This document shows positions 34,939-44,020 of a DNA stretch of 64,000 bases, one piece after another; positions within the stretch are counted from its first letter, which is position 1; every line of letters begins with the position of its first letter. Source of the stretch: Ga0077523 sp038324085 (GTDB taxonomy: Bacteria > Pseudomonadota > Gammaproteobacteria > Burkholderiales > Ga0077523); assembly GCA_038324085.1 (NCBI GenBank), contig JBBQHP010000017.1, positions 13,240 through 77,239 on the forward strand, written 5' to 3'. The position numbers were made by a program, and so were the translations under genes. The notes beneath the pieces were generated by a model that ran no database searches, had not been told where the DNA came from, and saw only the letters and a list, made by a program, of their open reading frames with translations.

Positions 34939-36146
34939 CAGAAGGCCCGGACCCGTCCCGGCGGCTTCCCGCTGCCGCCGTTGCCGTCGGCGACCGAGTT
35001 CTGGGTGGCGACACGGTCGCCGACCTTCAGGTCTCCGCCGGTCACTTCGACCAGCTTGCCGTCGGACAGACCGGTCTGGATGGTCGTGGCAACGAGTTCC
35101 TCGCCCCGCGCCACGTACACGCGCGCGCCGCCGCTGGCGCGCCGCGACTTGTCCTTCTCTGCGCCCGCCGCCTGCACGGCGCCCGCCGGCTTCTTCGGTT
35201 CCAGCGGCAGGTCGCGCGGCCGGAACCGCAGGGCTGCAGACGGCACCACGAGCACGTCCTCGCGGCGGTCCACGTCGATGCCGATGTAGGCGGTCATTCC
35301 GGGCAGCAGCTTCAGGTCGCGATTGTCGACGCCGACGACGACGTTGTAGGTGACCACGTTCTGCTGCACGATCGGGCTCAGGCGGATCTGGTTCACCTTG
35401 CCCTCGAAGCGCCGGCCGGGAAAGGCGTCGACCGTGAAGCGCACGGGCTGGTCGATGCGGATCTTGCCGACGTCGGCTTCCGCCACGTTGGTATTGATCT
35501 GCATGTTCGACAGGTCCTGGGCAATCTGGAACAGCGTCGGCGTGGTGAAGCTGGCAGCCACCGTCTGGCCGATGTCGACCTGGCGGGACACCACGACGCC
35601 CGACACCGGCGAGCGGATGACGCTGTAGGCGACGTTGGCTTCATCGCGGGCGACCTGCCCGAGCGCGGTGCGTAGCTGCGCCTCGGCCGCCTCGCGTTGC
35701 TGCACCGCCTGGTCGAGATCCTGCTGCGCGACGTATTCCTGGGCGAACAGCTCGCGCATGCGCTTCTCGTTCGCCTGCGCGAGCCGCAATGCGGCTTTCG
35801 CATTGGCAACGTTGCCGCGGCTTTGTTCGACGGCGGCGCGGAACAGGGTCGGATCGAGTTCGAGCAGGATGTCGCCGGCGTTCACCTTCGAGTTGAAATC
35901 CGCATAGAGCTTGCGCACCGTACCCGAGACCTGCGTGCCCACGCTCACGAGCACCACGGGATTCAGGGTACCGTTGGCCGTCACGGTCTGCGTGACTTCG
36001 CCCTTGACCACTTCCTCGAACTGGTAGCGCTCGTCGAGCGGCCGCACGTTGCTGGCCTGCCAATAGCGCCATGTGGCGAACGCGCCCGCCGCAACGAGCG
36101 CGAGAAGGAAGCCACGGATCAGCCAGGTTCGAAGGGTCTTGTTCAT
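34938..36146 (-). CDS. MacA-type periplasmic adaptor (HlyD family)
   Basis: A 402-residue membrane-anchored adaptor: N-terminal helix at 8-26 (WLIRGFLLALVAAGAFATWRYW), lipoyl domain halves (VVLVSVGTQVSGTVRKL and VIRSPVSGVVVSRQVDIGQTV) on either side of a coiled-coil hairpin of about 75 residues, and a beta-barrel domain. The segment around residues 290-330 carries a Lys/Arg/Ala-rich insert (PRDLPLEPKKPAGAVQAAGAEKDKSRRA split by Pro) unusual for MacA. It should stimulate the ABC pump and dock to TolC. Gene overlaps on both sides are 4 bp. Confidence 0.9.
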   Translation of the reverse strand: MNKTLRTWLIRGFLLALVAAGAFATWRYWQASNVRPLDERYQFEEVVKGEVTQTVTANGTLNPVVLVSVGTQVSGTVRKLYADFNSKVNAGDILLELDPTLFRAAVEQSRGNVANAKAALRLAQANEKRMRELFAQEYVAQQDLDQAVQQREAAEAQLRTALGQVARDEANVAYSVIRSPVSGVVVSRQVDIGQTVAASFTTPTLFQIAQDLSNMQINTNVAEADVGKIRIDQPVRFTVDAFPGRRFEGKVNQIRLSPIVQQNVVTYNVVVGVDNRDLKLLPGMTAYIGIDVDRREDVLVVPSAALRFRPRDLPLEPKKPAGAVQAAGAEKDKSRRASGGARVYVARGEELVATTIQTGLSDGKLVEVTGGDLKVGDRVATQNSVADGNGGSGKPPGRVRAF

Positions 36147-37570
36147 CGGGTCGTGCCGGTTGAGGGTGCGGTGCTGGCGGCGAACAGGCCGGTGTCGAGA
36201 CCGCCGATCGCTTTGGCGAGCGTGATCTTGGCGACGTTCCAGTTGAAGCGCGCCTGGATGCGCTGGAACTCTGCGTTCGCCAGCGCCGTCTGGGCGGTGA
36301 GCAGGTCGGTCACGGTGCCCACGCCCGCCTTGTAGCGCCCGAGGGCGACGTCGTAGGACTCGCGTGCGCTCGCGACCAGGTCGCCGGCGGTGACGAGCGC
36401 CTGGCTCTGCGTGCGCAATTGCTGGTAGGCCTGCCACACGTCGAGCGTGATGTCGTTCAGCAGCCGATCGCGCGTCGCCTGCTGTTGCTCGAGCAGTTCG
36501 CGGGCGGCGCGAATCCGGTAGGTGGACTGGAACCCGGTGAACAGCGGGATCGAGATCGACACGCCGATCGTGCCGGAGCGCGAATCGGCGCCGGGCCGAT
36601 TGTTGGTGCCCGCGCCGGTGCCGAATGCCGAGATCGTGGGCTTGCCCGCCGCTTCCTGGACCTTGATGTTCGATTCAGCCGCCCGTACGGTCGCATCGGC
36701 CGACAGGAGTTCGGGGCGTCGGGCCGTGGCGGCCTGGACCAGCTGCGTCACGTCGGCATCGGCCATGCGCCGGGCTTCCAGATCTGCCGGCGGCACGATG
36801 TGGACCGGCCGGTCGGACGACAGGCCGATACGGTTCGCGAGCACCCCGCGGGCACTCGCCGCGTTGCCGTCGGCCTGGACGCGGGTCAACTGCGCCTGCG
36901 AGAAGGCGGTCTGCGATTGCAGCACGTCCGCCCGCGTCGCCGCGCCGGCCTTCTGCTTGGCGCGCGCCGCATCGAGGCTCTTCTGCGCGGATTGTTCGGC
37001 GGTGCGCGCCGCGATGACGGCGTCCTCGTTGGCGGACAGCTGGAAATATGCGGTCGCTGCGTCCTGCAGCACGGCCTGGAGCGTGGCGTTGTGGGTCCAG
37101 TCGGCCGCGAACAGCGACTGGCGCGCCTGCTCGAGGGCGGCATCGCGGCCGCCGAAGTCGAACAGCAGGTAGTTGAGCGCCACCGAACCGGTCGCCTGGT
37201 CGCGTCGACCCGACAGCACGGTGTTGCGCTGGTCGGTGGATTGCAAGGTACCGGTCGCGTTGATGCTCGGCAGAAAGGCGCCGCGCGCGATGCCGACCTG
37301 CGCCGCCGAGCCCTTGGCCGCGGCCCAGGATTCGCGCGTGCGCGGGTTGTTGCACAGCGCCAGCTCGATGGCGTCGAGCAATGTCAGCGGATCGGGAATG
37401 CTCGCCGGCCGGGCGCAGGTCGGCGAGTCCGTCTGCTGCCACGCCTGCGACGGCGCGGCGGGGCGGAGCTGGTCGGTGCCGAACGGGTCGCGCTCTGCCG
37501 CCGTGGCGGCGGGGGCGATGCAGATCGCAATGGCAACGCTCAGCCATCGGATCGTGGGTGGGTAACGCAT
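36143..37570 (-). CDS. TolC-family outer-membrane channel
   Basis: A 475-residue TolC homologue whose signal peptide (MRYPPTIRWLSVAIAICIAPAATAA) fixes the ATG at 37570. The two-fold repeat of long helices is clear (ALCNNPRTRESWAAAKGSAAQVGIARGAFLPSINA; ATARRPELLSADATVRAAESNIKVQEAAGKPTI), with the beta-strand motif NYLLFDFGGRDAALEQARQ. It is the first gene of the tolC-macA-macB operon and its promoter lies in the 143 bp shared with the divergent ompR-type gene. Confidence 0.9.
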   Translation of the reverse strand: MRYPPTIRWLSVAIAICIAPAATAAERDPFGTDQLRPAAPSQAWQQTDSPTCARPASIPDPLTLLDAIELALCNNPRTRESWAAAKGSAAQVGIARGAFLPSINATGTLQSTDQRNTVLSGRRDQATGSVALNYLLFDFGGRDAALEQARQSLFAADWTHNATLQAVLQDAATAYFQLSANEDAVIAARTAEQSAQKSLDAARAKQKAGAATRADVLQSQTAFSQAQLTRVQADGNAASARGVLANRIGLSSDRPVHIVPPADLEARRMADADVTQLVQAATARRPELLSADATVRAAESNIKVQEAAGKPTISAFGTGAGTNNRPGADSRSGTIGVSISIPLFTGFQSTYRIRAARELLEQQQATRDRLLNDITLDVWQAYQQLRTQSQALVTAGDLVASARESYDVALGRYKAGVGTVTDLLTAQTALANAEFQRIQARFNWNVAKITLAKAIGGLDTGLFAASTAPSTGTTR

Positions 37571-37713
37571 GGCGCTTATTGCATCAGGCCCGTGTAAATG
37601 CCGCATATCAAGCATCGGTTGTTTTGTAACGCCGTGTGTCAGTGGGGGCAGGTTGAAAAGGTGGCTTACCACGCCGTCGAACGCAGGCGCCGCGAGTCGG
37701 GTACAAATAGCAC

Positions 37714-38436
37714 ATGGAGACGCAAGACCACATCCTGGTCGTGGACGACGACCTGGAAATTCGCTCCCTGCTGGGAGACTACCTGCGGCGCAACGGGTTT
37801 CGTGCCACCGTGGTGGCCGACGGCCGTGCCATGTGGCAGGCGCTCGATTCCGCGCAGGTGGACCTCGTCATCCTCGACGTGATGCTGCCGGGCGACGACG
37901 GCTTCACACTCTGCCGGCAGCTCGGCGTGCGCAAGGGCGTGCCGGTCATCATGCTTACCGCCAAGGGCGACGATACCGACCGCATCGTGGGCCTGGAACT
38001 CGGCGCCGACGACTATCTCGCCAAGCCGTTCAATCCGCGGGAGCTGCTGGCACGCGTGAAATCGGTGCTGCGCCGCTCGCGGGCCGTACCCCGCGCGCTC
38101 GAGCCGGAGCAGGCGAAGGCGCTGGCCTTCGCCGGCTGGACGCTCGACCTCGAGGCGCGTCACCTGGTGTCGCCGAAGCAGGTCGTGGTTGCCCTGTCCG
38201 GCGCCGAATACCGCCTGCTGCGCGTGTTCCTGGCGTATCCGAATCGGGTGTTGTCGCGCGACCACCTCATGGATCTGACGGTGGGGCGCGACGCCGATCC
38301 GCTCGATCGGAGCATCGATGTCCAGGTGAGCCGGCTGCGCCAGCGCCTGGGCGACGACGGGCGTGATCCGGAGATCATCCGCACCGTGCGGGGCGAGGGT
38401 TACGTCCTCGCCGCCGCCGTGAAGGAGTCCGCATGA
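37714..38436 (+). CDS. OmpR-family response regulator
   Basis: A 240-residue regulator: receiver domain with VVDDDLE, phosphorylation Asp55 (VILDVMLPG) and Lys in DYLAKPFNP, followed by a winged-helix domain with SGAEYRLLRVFLAYPNRVLSRDHL and DRSIDVQVSRLRQRLGDD. It is divergent from the tolC-macAB operon and overlaps the kinase gene by 4 bp. By position it probably controls the efflux operon. The short intergenic region holds both promoters. Confidence 0.93.
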   Translation: METQDHILVVDDDLEIRSLLGDYLRRNGFRATVVADGRAMWQALDSAQVDLVILDVMLPGDDGFTLCRQLGVRKGVPVIMLTAKGDDTDRIVGLELGADDYLAKPFNPRELLARVKSVLRRSRAVPRALEPEQAKALAFAGWTLDLEARHLVSPKQVVVALSGAEYRLLRVFLAYPNRVLSRDHLMDLTVGRDADPLDRSIDVQVSRLRQRLGDDGRDPEIIRTVRGEGYVLAAAVKESA

Positions 38437-39803
38437 CGGTGCGCAGACTGGTGCCGGACTCGCTGTTCGGCCGCATCATGCTGACGTTCATCGGCGGCCT
38501 CGTGCTGACGATGGCGGTGAGCCTGCTCGTGCAGTACTCGGACCGCGAAGCATTCGTGTTCCGGGCGAGTGCCGGGCCCGGCGCCCGCCGCGTGGCGGAT
38601 CTGGTGAAGCTGCTGGACCGGCTCCCGATCGAACAGCGGCCGGCGCTGCTGGCGATTGCCCAGGCCCAGGGGGTGAACGTGGAACTGCGGCCTGCGGGCG
38701 CCGCTGTCCTACCGGCACCGGCACCCGGCGACGCCGACGCGCAGGCCATGGAAGCCCTGCTCGTCGACCGGCTGCCGGCCGGGCGGCACGTGGCCGTAGC
38801 CGTGACCCGCAGGCGCCTCGATGCGACGCCGCCCGGTGCGGTCGGCGAATGGAGCGAACGCTTCGCCTTCGAAGTCGATGCCGAACTCGCCAACGGTACC
38901 GTGGCGCGCTTCTCGCTCGAGGAACCGCGGCGGTTTCCACGCTGGCCCACGCGCACGCTGAAGAACCTCGCAGTCATGCTGATCATGGCGGTCATCCTGT
39001 CGTTCGTCGTGGTGCGCTGGGTCACGCGACCTCTCAAGGGGCTTGCCGACGCCGCCGATCAACTCGGCCGCGACATCCATCGTGCTCCGGTTCCGGAAAC
39101 CGGGCCGCAGGAAGTGCGGCGGGCCGCGCACGCGTTCAACACCATGCAGGAACGACTCGCGCGCTACGTGCACACGCGCACTGCGATCCTCGCGGCGATG
39201 TCGCACGACCTGAAGACGCCCATCACCCGGCTGCGGCTGCGCACCGAGATGCTGGACGAGCCCGCGCTGCGCGACAAGTTCCTGCGCGATCTCGACGCAA
39301 TGCAGCGCATGGTGGGCACGACGCTGGACTACATGCGCGGGCTCGACGATCACGAGCCGCTTTGCGCCATCGACGTCGACGCCATGCTCGAAGCATTGCG
39401 CGCCGACGCCGAGGAACTGGGTCATCGTGTGGCCCTCACCGGCATCGCGACCGCGCCGTTCGAGGGCAAGCCGCAAGGCCTGCGCCGGATCGTGCAGAAC
39501 CTTCTGGACAACGCCCTGCACTATGCGAGCGAGGTGGAAATCGCGGTGGACGATCGCCCGGAAGCGCTGGTGGTCGCGGTGCGGGACCGAGGCCCGGGCA
39601 TTCCCGACGCGATGCTGGAGAAAGTATTCGAGCCGTTCCACCGGCTGGAGACTTCGCGCAATCCCGGTACGGGTGGCACCGGGCTGGGCCTGTCCATCGC
39701 GCGCAATCTCGCCCAGGCGATGGGCGGCGACGTGACGGTGGCGAATCGTGGCGGTGGCGGTCTGGAGGCCTGCGTCGCGCTCCCGCGCGGCGCGCACGCC
39801 TGA
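38433..39803 (+). CDS. EnvZ-type sensor histidine kinase
   Basis: A 456-residue membrane kinase. Helices lie at 14-34 and 176-195 around a 140-residue periplasmic domain rich in Ala, Pro and Asp. HAMP follows (RPLKGLADAADQLGRDI). The HisKA motif has His258 (AAMSHDLKTPITRLRLRTEML). The ATPase has RIVQNLLDNALHYA, VAVRDRGPGIPD and GTGGTGLGLSIARNLAQAMGG. It is the partner of the OmpR-type regulator just upstream and resembles EnvZ in organisation. Confidence 0.93.
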   Translation: MTVRRLVPDSLFGRIMLTFIGGLVLTMAVSLLVQYSDREAFVFRASAGPGARRVADLVKLLDRLPIEQRPALLAIAQAQGVNVELRPAGAAVLPAPAPGDADAQAMEALLVDRLPAGRHVAVAVTRRRLDATPPGAVGEWSERFAFEVDAELANGTVARFSLEEPRRFPRWPTRTLKNLAVMLIMAVILSFVVVRWVTRPLKGLADAADQLGRDIHRAPVPETGPQEVRRAAHAFNTMQERLARYVHTRTAILAAMSHDLKTPITRLRLRTEMLDEPALRDKFLRDLDAMQRMVGTTLDYMRGLDDHEPLCAIDVDAMLEALRADAEELGHRVALTGIATAPFEGKPQGLRRIVQNLLDNALHYASEVEIAVDDRPEALVVAVRDRGPGIPDAMLEKVFEPFHRLETSRNPGTGGTGLGLSIARNLAQAMGGDVTVANRGGGGLEACVALPRGAHA

Positions 39804-39806
39804 GCC

Positions 39807-41030
39807 ATGGCGCGTTCGCGCCCGATGGGCCGCGTCGGGCTTGCCCTGACTGCGGTGCTCGCCGTTGGTATCGGAGCGCAGGTCGCGCGCGCACAGTCGC
39901 TTGCACCGGCGACGCGCGAGATCACGGTGCCGGAATTCGCTGATGCGAACAGCATCTGGGGTGCCACCGGCCGCGATCGATACGGCCGGATCTGGGTCGG
40001 CGTCTCGGCGAAGATGCCGGGCGCCAGCGCGCATCTCATGACGTTCGAGCCCGCGACGCAATCCTGGCGCGATCGCGGGGCGGTCGTCGACCGGCTGGCG
40101 CAGGCGGGCCTGCTGCGCCCGGGCGAAGGCCAGGTCAAGATCCACACGAAGATCGTGCCGGCAGCGGACGGCGGGCTCTATTTCGCTTCGATGGACGAAG
40201 ACGGCGAAGCGGTCGACGGCTCCGCGTTGCCGAAGTGGGGCAGCCACCTCTGGCGGGTCGACCCCGACACCGGCGAGTGGCGGCATCTGCTTGCGGTGCC
40301 GGAAGGGCTGGTCGCGGCGGGCGGCGCCGGTCGTTTCGTCTATGCGCTCGGCTACTGGGGCCACGTGCTCTACCAGTACGACACCGCGACCGGCCGGAGC
40401 CGGCGGCTCGAGGTCGGCGCGGTGGGTGGGCATGCCTCGCGCAATGTGATCGGCGCCGCCGACGGGCACGCGTTCGTGCCGCGCCTGCGCCGGCGCGAGG
40501 ATGGAACGCTCGCCGCGGCACTCGTCGAATACGATTCGACCTTGACGGAACTGGCGGCCACGCCGCTCGCGTTCTATGCCGTATCGGACTCTCCGGAGGC
40601 CGATCACGGCATCGTGGGCCTCGCCGCTCTGCCCGACGGACGGATGGTGTTCGTCACGCATGCCGGCCAGTTGTACTTGATCGAGCCGCGAACGGGACAG
40701 CCCGCGAGCGTGAGCGCCATCGGCGCTTTTCACCCTGCCGGCGATGCCTACGCCCCCTCGTTGTTCGCACTCGAGGGCGGGCGCAACGTCGCCGGCGTGG
40801 CCCGTCGCGGCGGACGCTACGACTGGGTCGTATTCGATCTCGCGGCGCGCACATCGCGCGCCTGGCCACTCGATACGAAAGGTCTGGATCAGGTGCTGCT
40901 CTATGGTTCGATCACGCGCGACGCCGCGGGTCGTTGCTACCTCGGCGGCTGGGCGGCGCGGCCGCAGGGCGGCCATCGCCCGTTGCTGCTGCAGGTGCAC
41001 TGCGGCAGTGGGGCACGTCCTCCGGATTGA
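39807..41030 (+). CDS. Exported beta-propeller protein
   Basis: A 407-residue protein with a signal peptide ending VARAQS and repeated blade-like segments (SIWGATGRDRYGRIWVGVSAK; GSHLWRVDPDTGEWRHLL; GHVLYQYDTATGRSRRLE; GQLYLIEPRTGQ; YDWVVFDLAARTSRAW). The repeats suggest a six- or seven-bladed streptogramin-lyase/SMP-30-like propeller. No catalytic motif can be assigned. It follows the kinase gene by 3 bp and may be in the same operon. Its 3' end abuts the convergent hypothetical gene without a gap. Confidence 0.75.
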   Translation: MARSRPMGRVGLALTAVLAVGIGAQVARAQSLAPATREITVPEFADANSIWGATGRDRYGRIWVGVSAKMPGASAHLMTFEPATQSWRDRGAVVDRLAQAGLLRPGEGQVKIHTKIVPAADGGLYFASMDEDGEAVDGSALPKWGSHLWRVDPDTGEWRHLLAVPEGLVAAGGAGRFVYALGYWGHVLYQYDTATGRSRRLEVGAVGGHASRNVIGAADGHAFVPRLRRREDGTLAAALVEYDSTLTELAATPLAFYAVSDSPEADHGIVGLAALPDGRMVFVTHAGQLYLIEPRTGQPASVSAIGAFHPAGDAYAPSLFALEGGRNVAGVARRGGRYDWVVFDLAARTSRAWPLDTKGLDQVLLYGSITRDAAGRCYLGGWAARPQGGHRPLLLQVHCGSGARPPD

Positions 41031-41936
41031 TCAGTTACTCCGCGCCGCGGGAAGGTCAGGGGCGGTTGCCGGCCCGCCGCCCTGCGACGGCGGCGAGGCG
41101 GCTGCAGAAGCCTCCGCGTCCCGGGCCTCGCGGAAGGCATCGAGCATCGGCTGGACCGATGCGCGGCGCGCGGTCATGCGCTCTTCGATTTCCTTCGTGA
41201 CGCCGTCGATGTGGCGGATCAGTCCGCCCTGCAGTGCGGTGCCGAGCAGTCGCGCGTAGCGTGGTCCCATGCAGGTCGGACTCTGCGGGCTGCACGCGAC
41301 GAACTGCCAGGCATCGCGATGCTTGGTCGTGAAGCCGATCTCGTTGTCCTTTTCCGGGATGCGCTTCTGCGCGATCTTCTGCAGCGCCTTCAGTTCGTCC
41401 TCGGCGCCCTTGAGGTCGTACTGGAATTTCCCGGAATAGGTGTAGTTGAACAGCGTCGTCTCGCCCATGAACCAGTCCATCATCGCGACCTGCGCCTGGC
41501 CCGACGAGGTTTCCAGGTGGGTGGCGATCACATCGGCTTCTTCGCCGCCGAAGGTCTCGCCCACGTATTGCTCCCAGATCTGCGTCACCCATTCGCCCTT
41601 CGCGACGCGGGCCAGGGGCTCGGTGGTCTCGTGCATCAACAGCGCTTCGGCTTCCTTCCACGCCGGTGCGTCCTCTTTCCAGGTCTTGCCCAGGCCGGCG
41701 TCCTTGCCCCACTGTCCGAGCAGCCGGCGCGCGATCCGGATTGAAGCCTGTTTGATGATCAGCCGTGCCGCGCCCACCACCAGCGATCCGTCATGCGCCT
41801 TCGCGACCCGCTCCACGGCCTCGTTCCTGTGCGCTTCGAGCTCGGCCTTCTCGTCGTAGTCGTCGGCGCTGACCGCGCGCGAGATCAGGATCGCGACACC
41901 GGCGAGCAGCAGGGCGCAGATCCGCGCCGCCTTCAT
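41031..41936 (-). CDS. Exported helical protein of unknown function
   Basis: A 301-residue protein. The signal peptide (MKAARICALLLAGVAILISRAVSA) makes ATG 41936 the likely start. The mature part is helical and charged (DDYDEKAELEAHRNEAVERVAKAHDG), with a single Cys pair (ACSPQSPTCMGPRYARLLG), and ends in a Pro/Gly-rich tail. I recognise no family. It overlaps the exported methyltransferase gene upstream by 4 bp, so both probably act together in the periplasm or envelope. It has been cut free here from a spurious upstream extension. Confidence 0.65.
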   Translation of the reverse strand: MKAARICALLLAGVAILISRAVSADDYDEKAELEAHRNEAVERVAKAHDGSLVVGAARLIIKQASIRIARRLLGQWGKDAGLGKTWKEDAPAWKEAEALLMHETTEPLARVAKGEWVTQIWEQYVGETFGGEEADVIATHLETSSGQAQVAMMDWFMGETTLFNYTYSGKFQYDLKGAEDELKALQKIAQKRIPEKDNEIGFTTKHRDAWQFVACSPQSPTCMGPRYARLLGTALQGGLIRHIDGVTKEIEERMTARRASVQPMLDAFREARDAEASAAASPPSQGGGPATAPDLPAARSN

Positions 41937-42682
41937 CGGGGCGCGTTCCCGGTCGGTTTCCGGAACAGCATGAGATGCTGCCAGGGCAAGGTGTCGATCG
42001 TGCGCAAGTGCGTCAGCCCCGCCGCTTCCATCTCGCGGATCGACTGGGCCCGCGTCATCTTGTGCAGCCGCTTGATCGGAACGTCCGGGTCTTCGCCGCG
42101 ATACTCGACCAGCGCCAGGCGCCCGCCGGGTTTCAGCGCACGCACGATGCCAGCCATCATCTCGCACGGACGGGACAACTCGTGGTACACGTCGACCATC
42201 AACGCGAGATCGACGCTGCCCGGGGCGAGACCGGGATCGTCGCTGCGGCCGAGCACGGGCTCCACGTTGGCCACGCCGTCGCGCCGGCGCTTGTCACGGA
42301 TCAGCGCAAGCATTTCGGGCTGCACGTCCACCGCGAGCACCTTGCCCCGCGGCACGAGGGGCGCGATGCGAAAACTGAAATAGCCGGTGCCCGCACCGAT
42401 GTCGGCGACGACGTCGGTGGGTCCGAGGTCGAGACTCCGAATCAGCGCGGCCGGCTTTTCTTCGACCTCGCGCTCGGGGCGTTCGAGCCAGCCTGCACCG
42501 GTATGGCCCATGACCGGCGCGATTTCGCGACCGAGATAGAAGCGGCCGGTCGCGTCGGGATTCGCGACGGCCCGGACGTCGGCTGGCGGCGGGCACTCGT
42601 GCGCGAGTCCGGCATCCGCGTAGCAGGCGCCGGCGAGGGCGCACAGCAGGACGGCGCCGCAGTGAAGAATCGTGGAATGCAT
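41933..42682 (-). CDS. SAM-dependent methyltransferase with signal peptide
   Basis: A 249-residue class I methyltransferase. Motif I is VVADIGAGTGYFSFRIA, followed by KVLAVDVQPEMLALI and LALMVDVYHELSRPCEMMAGIVRALKPGGRLALVEYR, so the fold is intact. The N-terminus (MHSTILHCGAVLLCALAGACYADAGLAHECPPP) looks like an export signal with a possible lipobox (LAGAC). That is puzzling because SAM is cytoplasmic. Homologues with this architecture are seen in some Proteobacteria. Substrate unknown. Confidence 0.8.
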   Translation of the reverse strand: MHSTILHCGAVLLCALAGACYADAGLAHECPPPADVRAVANPDATGRFYLGREIAPVMGHTGAGWLERPEREVEEKPAALIRSLDLGPTDVVADIGAGTGYFSFRIAPLVPRGKVLAVDVQPEMLALIRDKRRRDGVANVEPVLGRSDDPGLAPGSVDLALMVDVYHELSRPCEMMAGIVRALKPGGRLALVEYRGEDPDVPIKRLHKMTRAQSIREMEAAGLTHLRTIDTLPWQHLMLFRKPTGNAPR

Positions 42683-42737
42683 AAACGGCGAGCGCAACCG
42701 GGAACTGCCCTGGTCGCCGGACACGGCCGCAAAACAG

Positions 42738-42760
42738 AGGGGCGGCCTTCGGCCGCCCCT
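42738..42760 (-). terminator. Intrinsic terminator of the lpoB operon
   Basis: A perfect 10-bp GC-rich stem (AGGGGCGGCC) with a 3-nt loop lies 23 bp after the lpoB stop. On the minus strand it is followed by CTGTTTTG, a weak T-run. It probably ends the COG3014-ycfL-lpoB transcript. Confidence 0.7.
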
Positions 42761-42782
42761 CCCGGCCGCTCGGCGTCGAAAG

Positions 42783-43376
42783 CTACTTCTCCGTGGTCTT
42801 GCGGATCTCCTTCGTGTCGCTCCATTCCTCGATGCCGGTCTGGATGTTCGTCATGCTGAGGAAGAGCTGGTAGTAGACGTCCTTCACCTTCTTCGTTTCC
42901 TTCACGATCGAGGTGATCTCGCCCGTGACCCGGAAGCCGGCACCGACCATCTTGCCCACTTCCGCGGTCTTGTTGGCATCGTAGTACTCGCTCTGCTGGC
43001 GCTGGAGCTCGTCGATCTGCTTCTGCATGTCGGCCTGATCGGTCGCGAAGCGCACCTTGCGGCTCTTCTGCAGCGTGGAGCGCATGCGGTTGGTGATGGC
43101 GCGCGTGTCGATGTACTCGCTGGTCTTGTTCTTCACTTCCTGCACGGTGACGATCGGGAGGTTGCCGCTCGCGATGACCGGCGCTTCCGTCAACATCGAT
43201 TGCGACATCGATTCGGCGAGCATCTGCAGGTCGGTCGAGCCGAACTGGTTGGTGACGGTTTCGACCGAACCGGCATCGCCGTACGTGGTCTTGGGACCGC
43301 CGCAGCCTGCGAGGACGAGGGCGAGTGCCAGGCTCGCAGCGGCGGCGAGGCGGACGGGGGACGGGGCGATGATCAT
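42783..43376 (-). CDS. lpoB: LpoB-like penicillin-binding protein activator
   Basis: A 197-residue lipoprotein (lipobox LVLAGCGG, Cys near residue 24). TEAPVIASGNLPIVTVQEVKNKTSEYIDTRAI and KQIDELQRQQSEYYDANKTAEVGKMVGAGFRVTGEI are characteristic of LpoB/YcfM, which binds and activates PBP1B from the outer membrane. The linker between Cys and domain is shorter than in E. coli LpoB. The gene follows ycfL, as in E. coli (ycfL-lpoB), which supports the call. The signal-peptide ATG at 43376 is preferred over the longer ORF. Confidence 0.85.
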   Translation of the reverse strand: MIIAPSPVRLAAAASLALALVLAGCGGPKTTYGDAGSVETVTNQFGSTDLQMLAESMSQSMLTEAPVIASGNLPIVTVQEVKNKTSEYIDTRAITNRMRSTLQKSRKVRFATDQADMQKQIDELQRQQSEYYDANKTAEVGKMVGAGFRVTGEITSIVKETKKVKDVYYQLFLSMTNIQTGIEEWSDTKEIRKTTEK

Positions 43377-43585
43377 GGGCGGCTCCGGGTTGGTTGGCGA
43401 CGAGGGGTTGCTGGAACGGGACTTCGCATTGCAATCAGGCGGCACGGGATGCGGCACGGGGCGCGGCGCTCGAAGTGCGTAATGGCGGTGCCTTCGACGA
43501 TCATCGACGTGGCTTCGGTGGCATCACGGGGCGCGTGCGCGTCCGCGCGTTCCGCGCGGGCGCGGCGCCAGTCGTGGGTGGATGC

Positions 43586-44020
43586 TCATTGCCCCATCAC
43601 AATGAATTTGAAGTCCCGGGCTTTGCTGTTGGGGGCTATGGTGGTCACGGTCTGGCGGGAATTGCCATACATCAGGAGCGGTTTCCACGATTCCTCGTCG
43701 GCCGCGCGCATGCCTTCCGCATCGCTCCAGCGGAATTTGTATTGCAGCCGCTCGACATCGGACTCGTCGTTGTAGACGACGATGTCGATCTTCATCAGGT
43801 CGCCGGTGGTGGTGCAGCGAATCTCTTCGAGCTCCACGTCAGGAGCCTTGCTGCCCTCCTTGGCGGTCTTGGCCTTCACGAGATCGCCCATCGAGCTGAT
43901 CTTGGTGTCACCGGTCGGGCAGCCGAATGCGAAGCCCGGCTTTTCGAAGCCTTTCTTGGTGCCGCAGCCGGCCGCGAGGGCGACGGCGAGCAGGGCGATG
44001 ACGAGTGAGACTGCTTTCAT
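43586..44020 (-). CDS. ycfL: YcfL-family lipoprotein
   Basis: A 144-residue lipoprotein (lipobox ALAAGCGT). The C-terminal part (DIVVYNDESDVERLQYKFRWSDAEGM...ESWKPLLMYGNSRQTVTTIAPNSKARDFKFIV) matches the YcfL/DUF1425 Ig-like fold. Compared with E. coli YcfL it has about 25 extra residues after the Cys. It lies between the COG3014 gene (4-bp overlap) and lpoB (209-bp gap), a group conserved in several Proteobacteria and probably tied to peptidoglycan synthesis control. Confidence 0.8.
   Translation of the reverse strand: MKAVSLVIALLAVALAAGCGTKKGFEKPGFAFGCPTGDTKISSMGDLVKAKTAKEGSKAPDVELEEIRCTTTGDLMKIDIVVYNDESDVERLQYKFRWSDAEGMRAADEESWKPLLMYGNSRQTVTTIAPNSKARDFKFIVMGQ

Noticed and set aside
38709..41000. 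763-codon minus-strand ORF opposite the kinase and propeller genes
   Set aside because: High GC produces long antisense frames; the plus-strand genes have complete domains while this frame has none.
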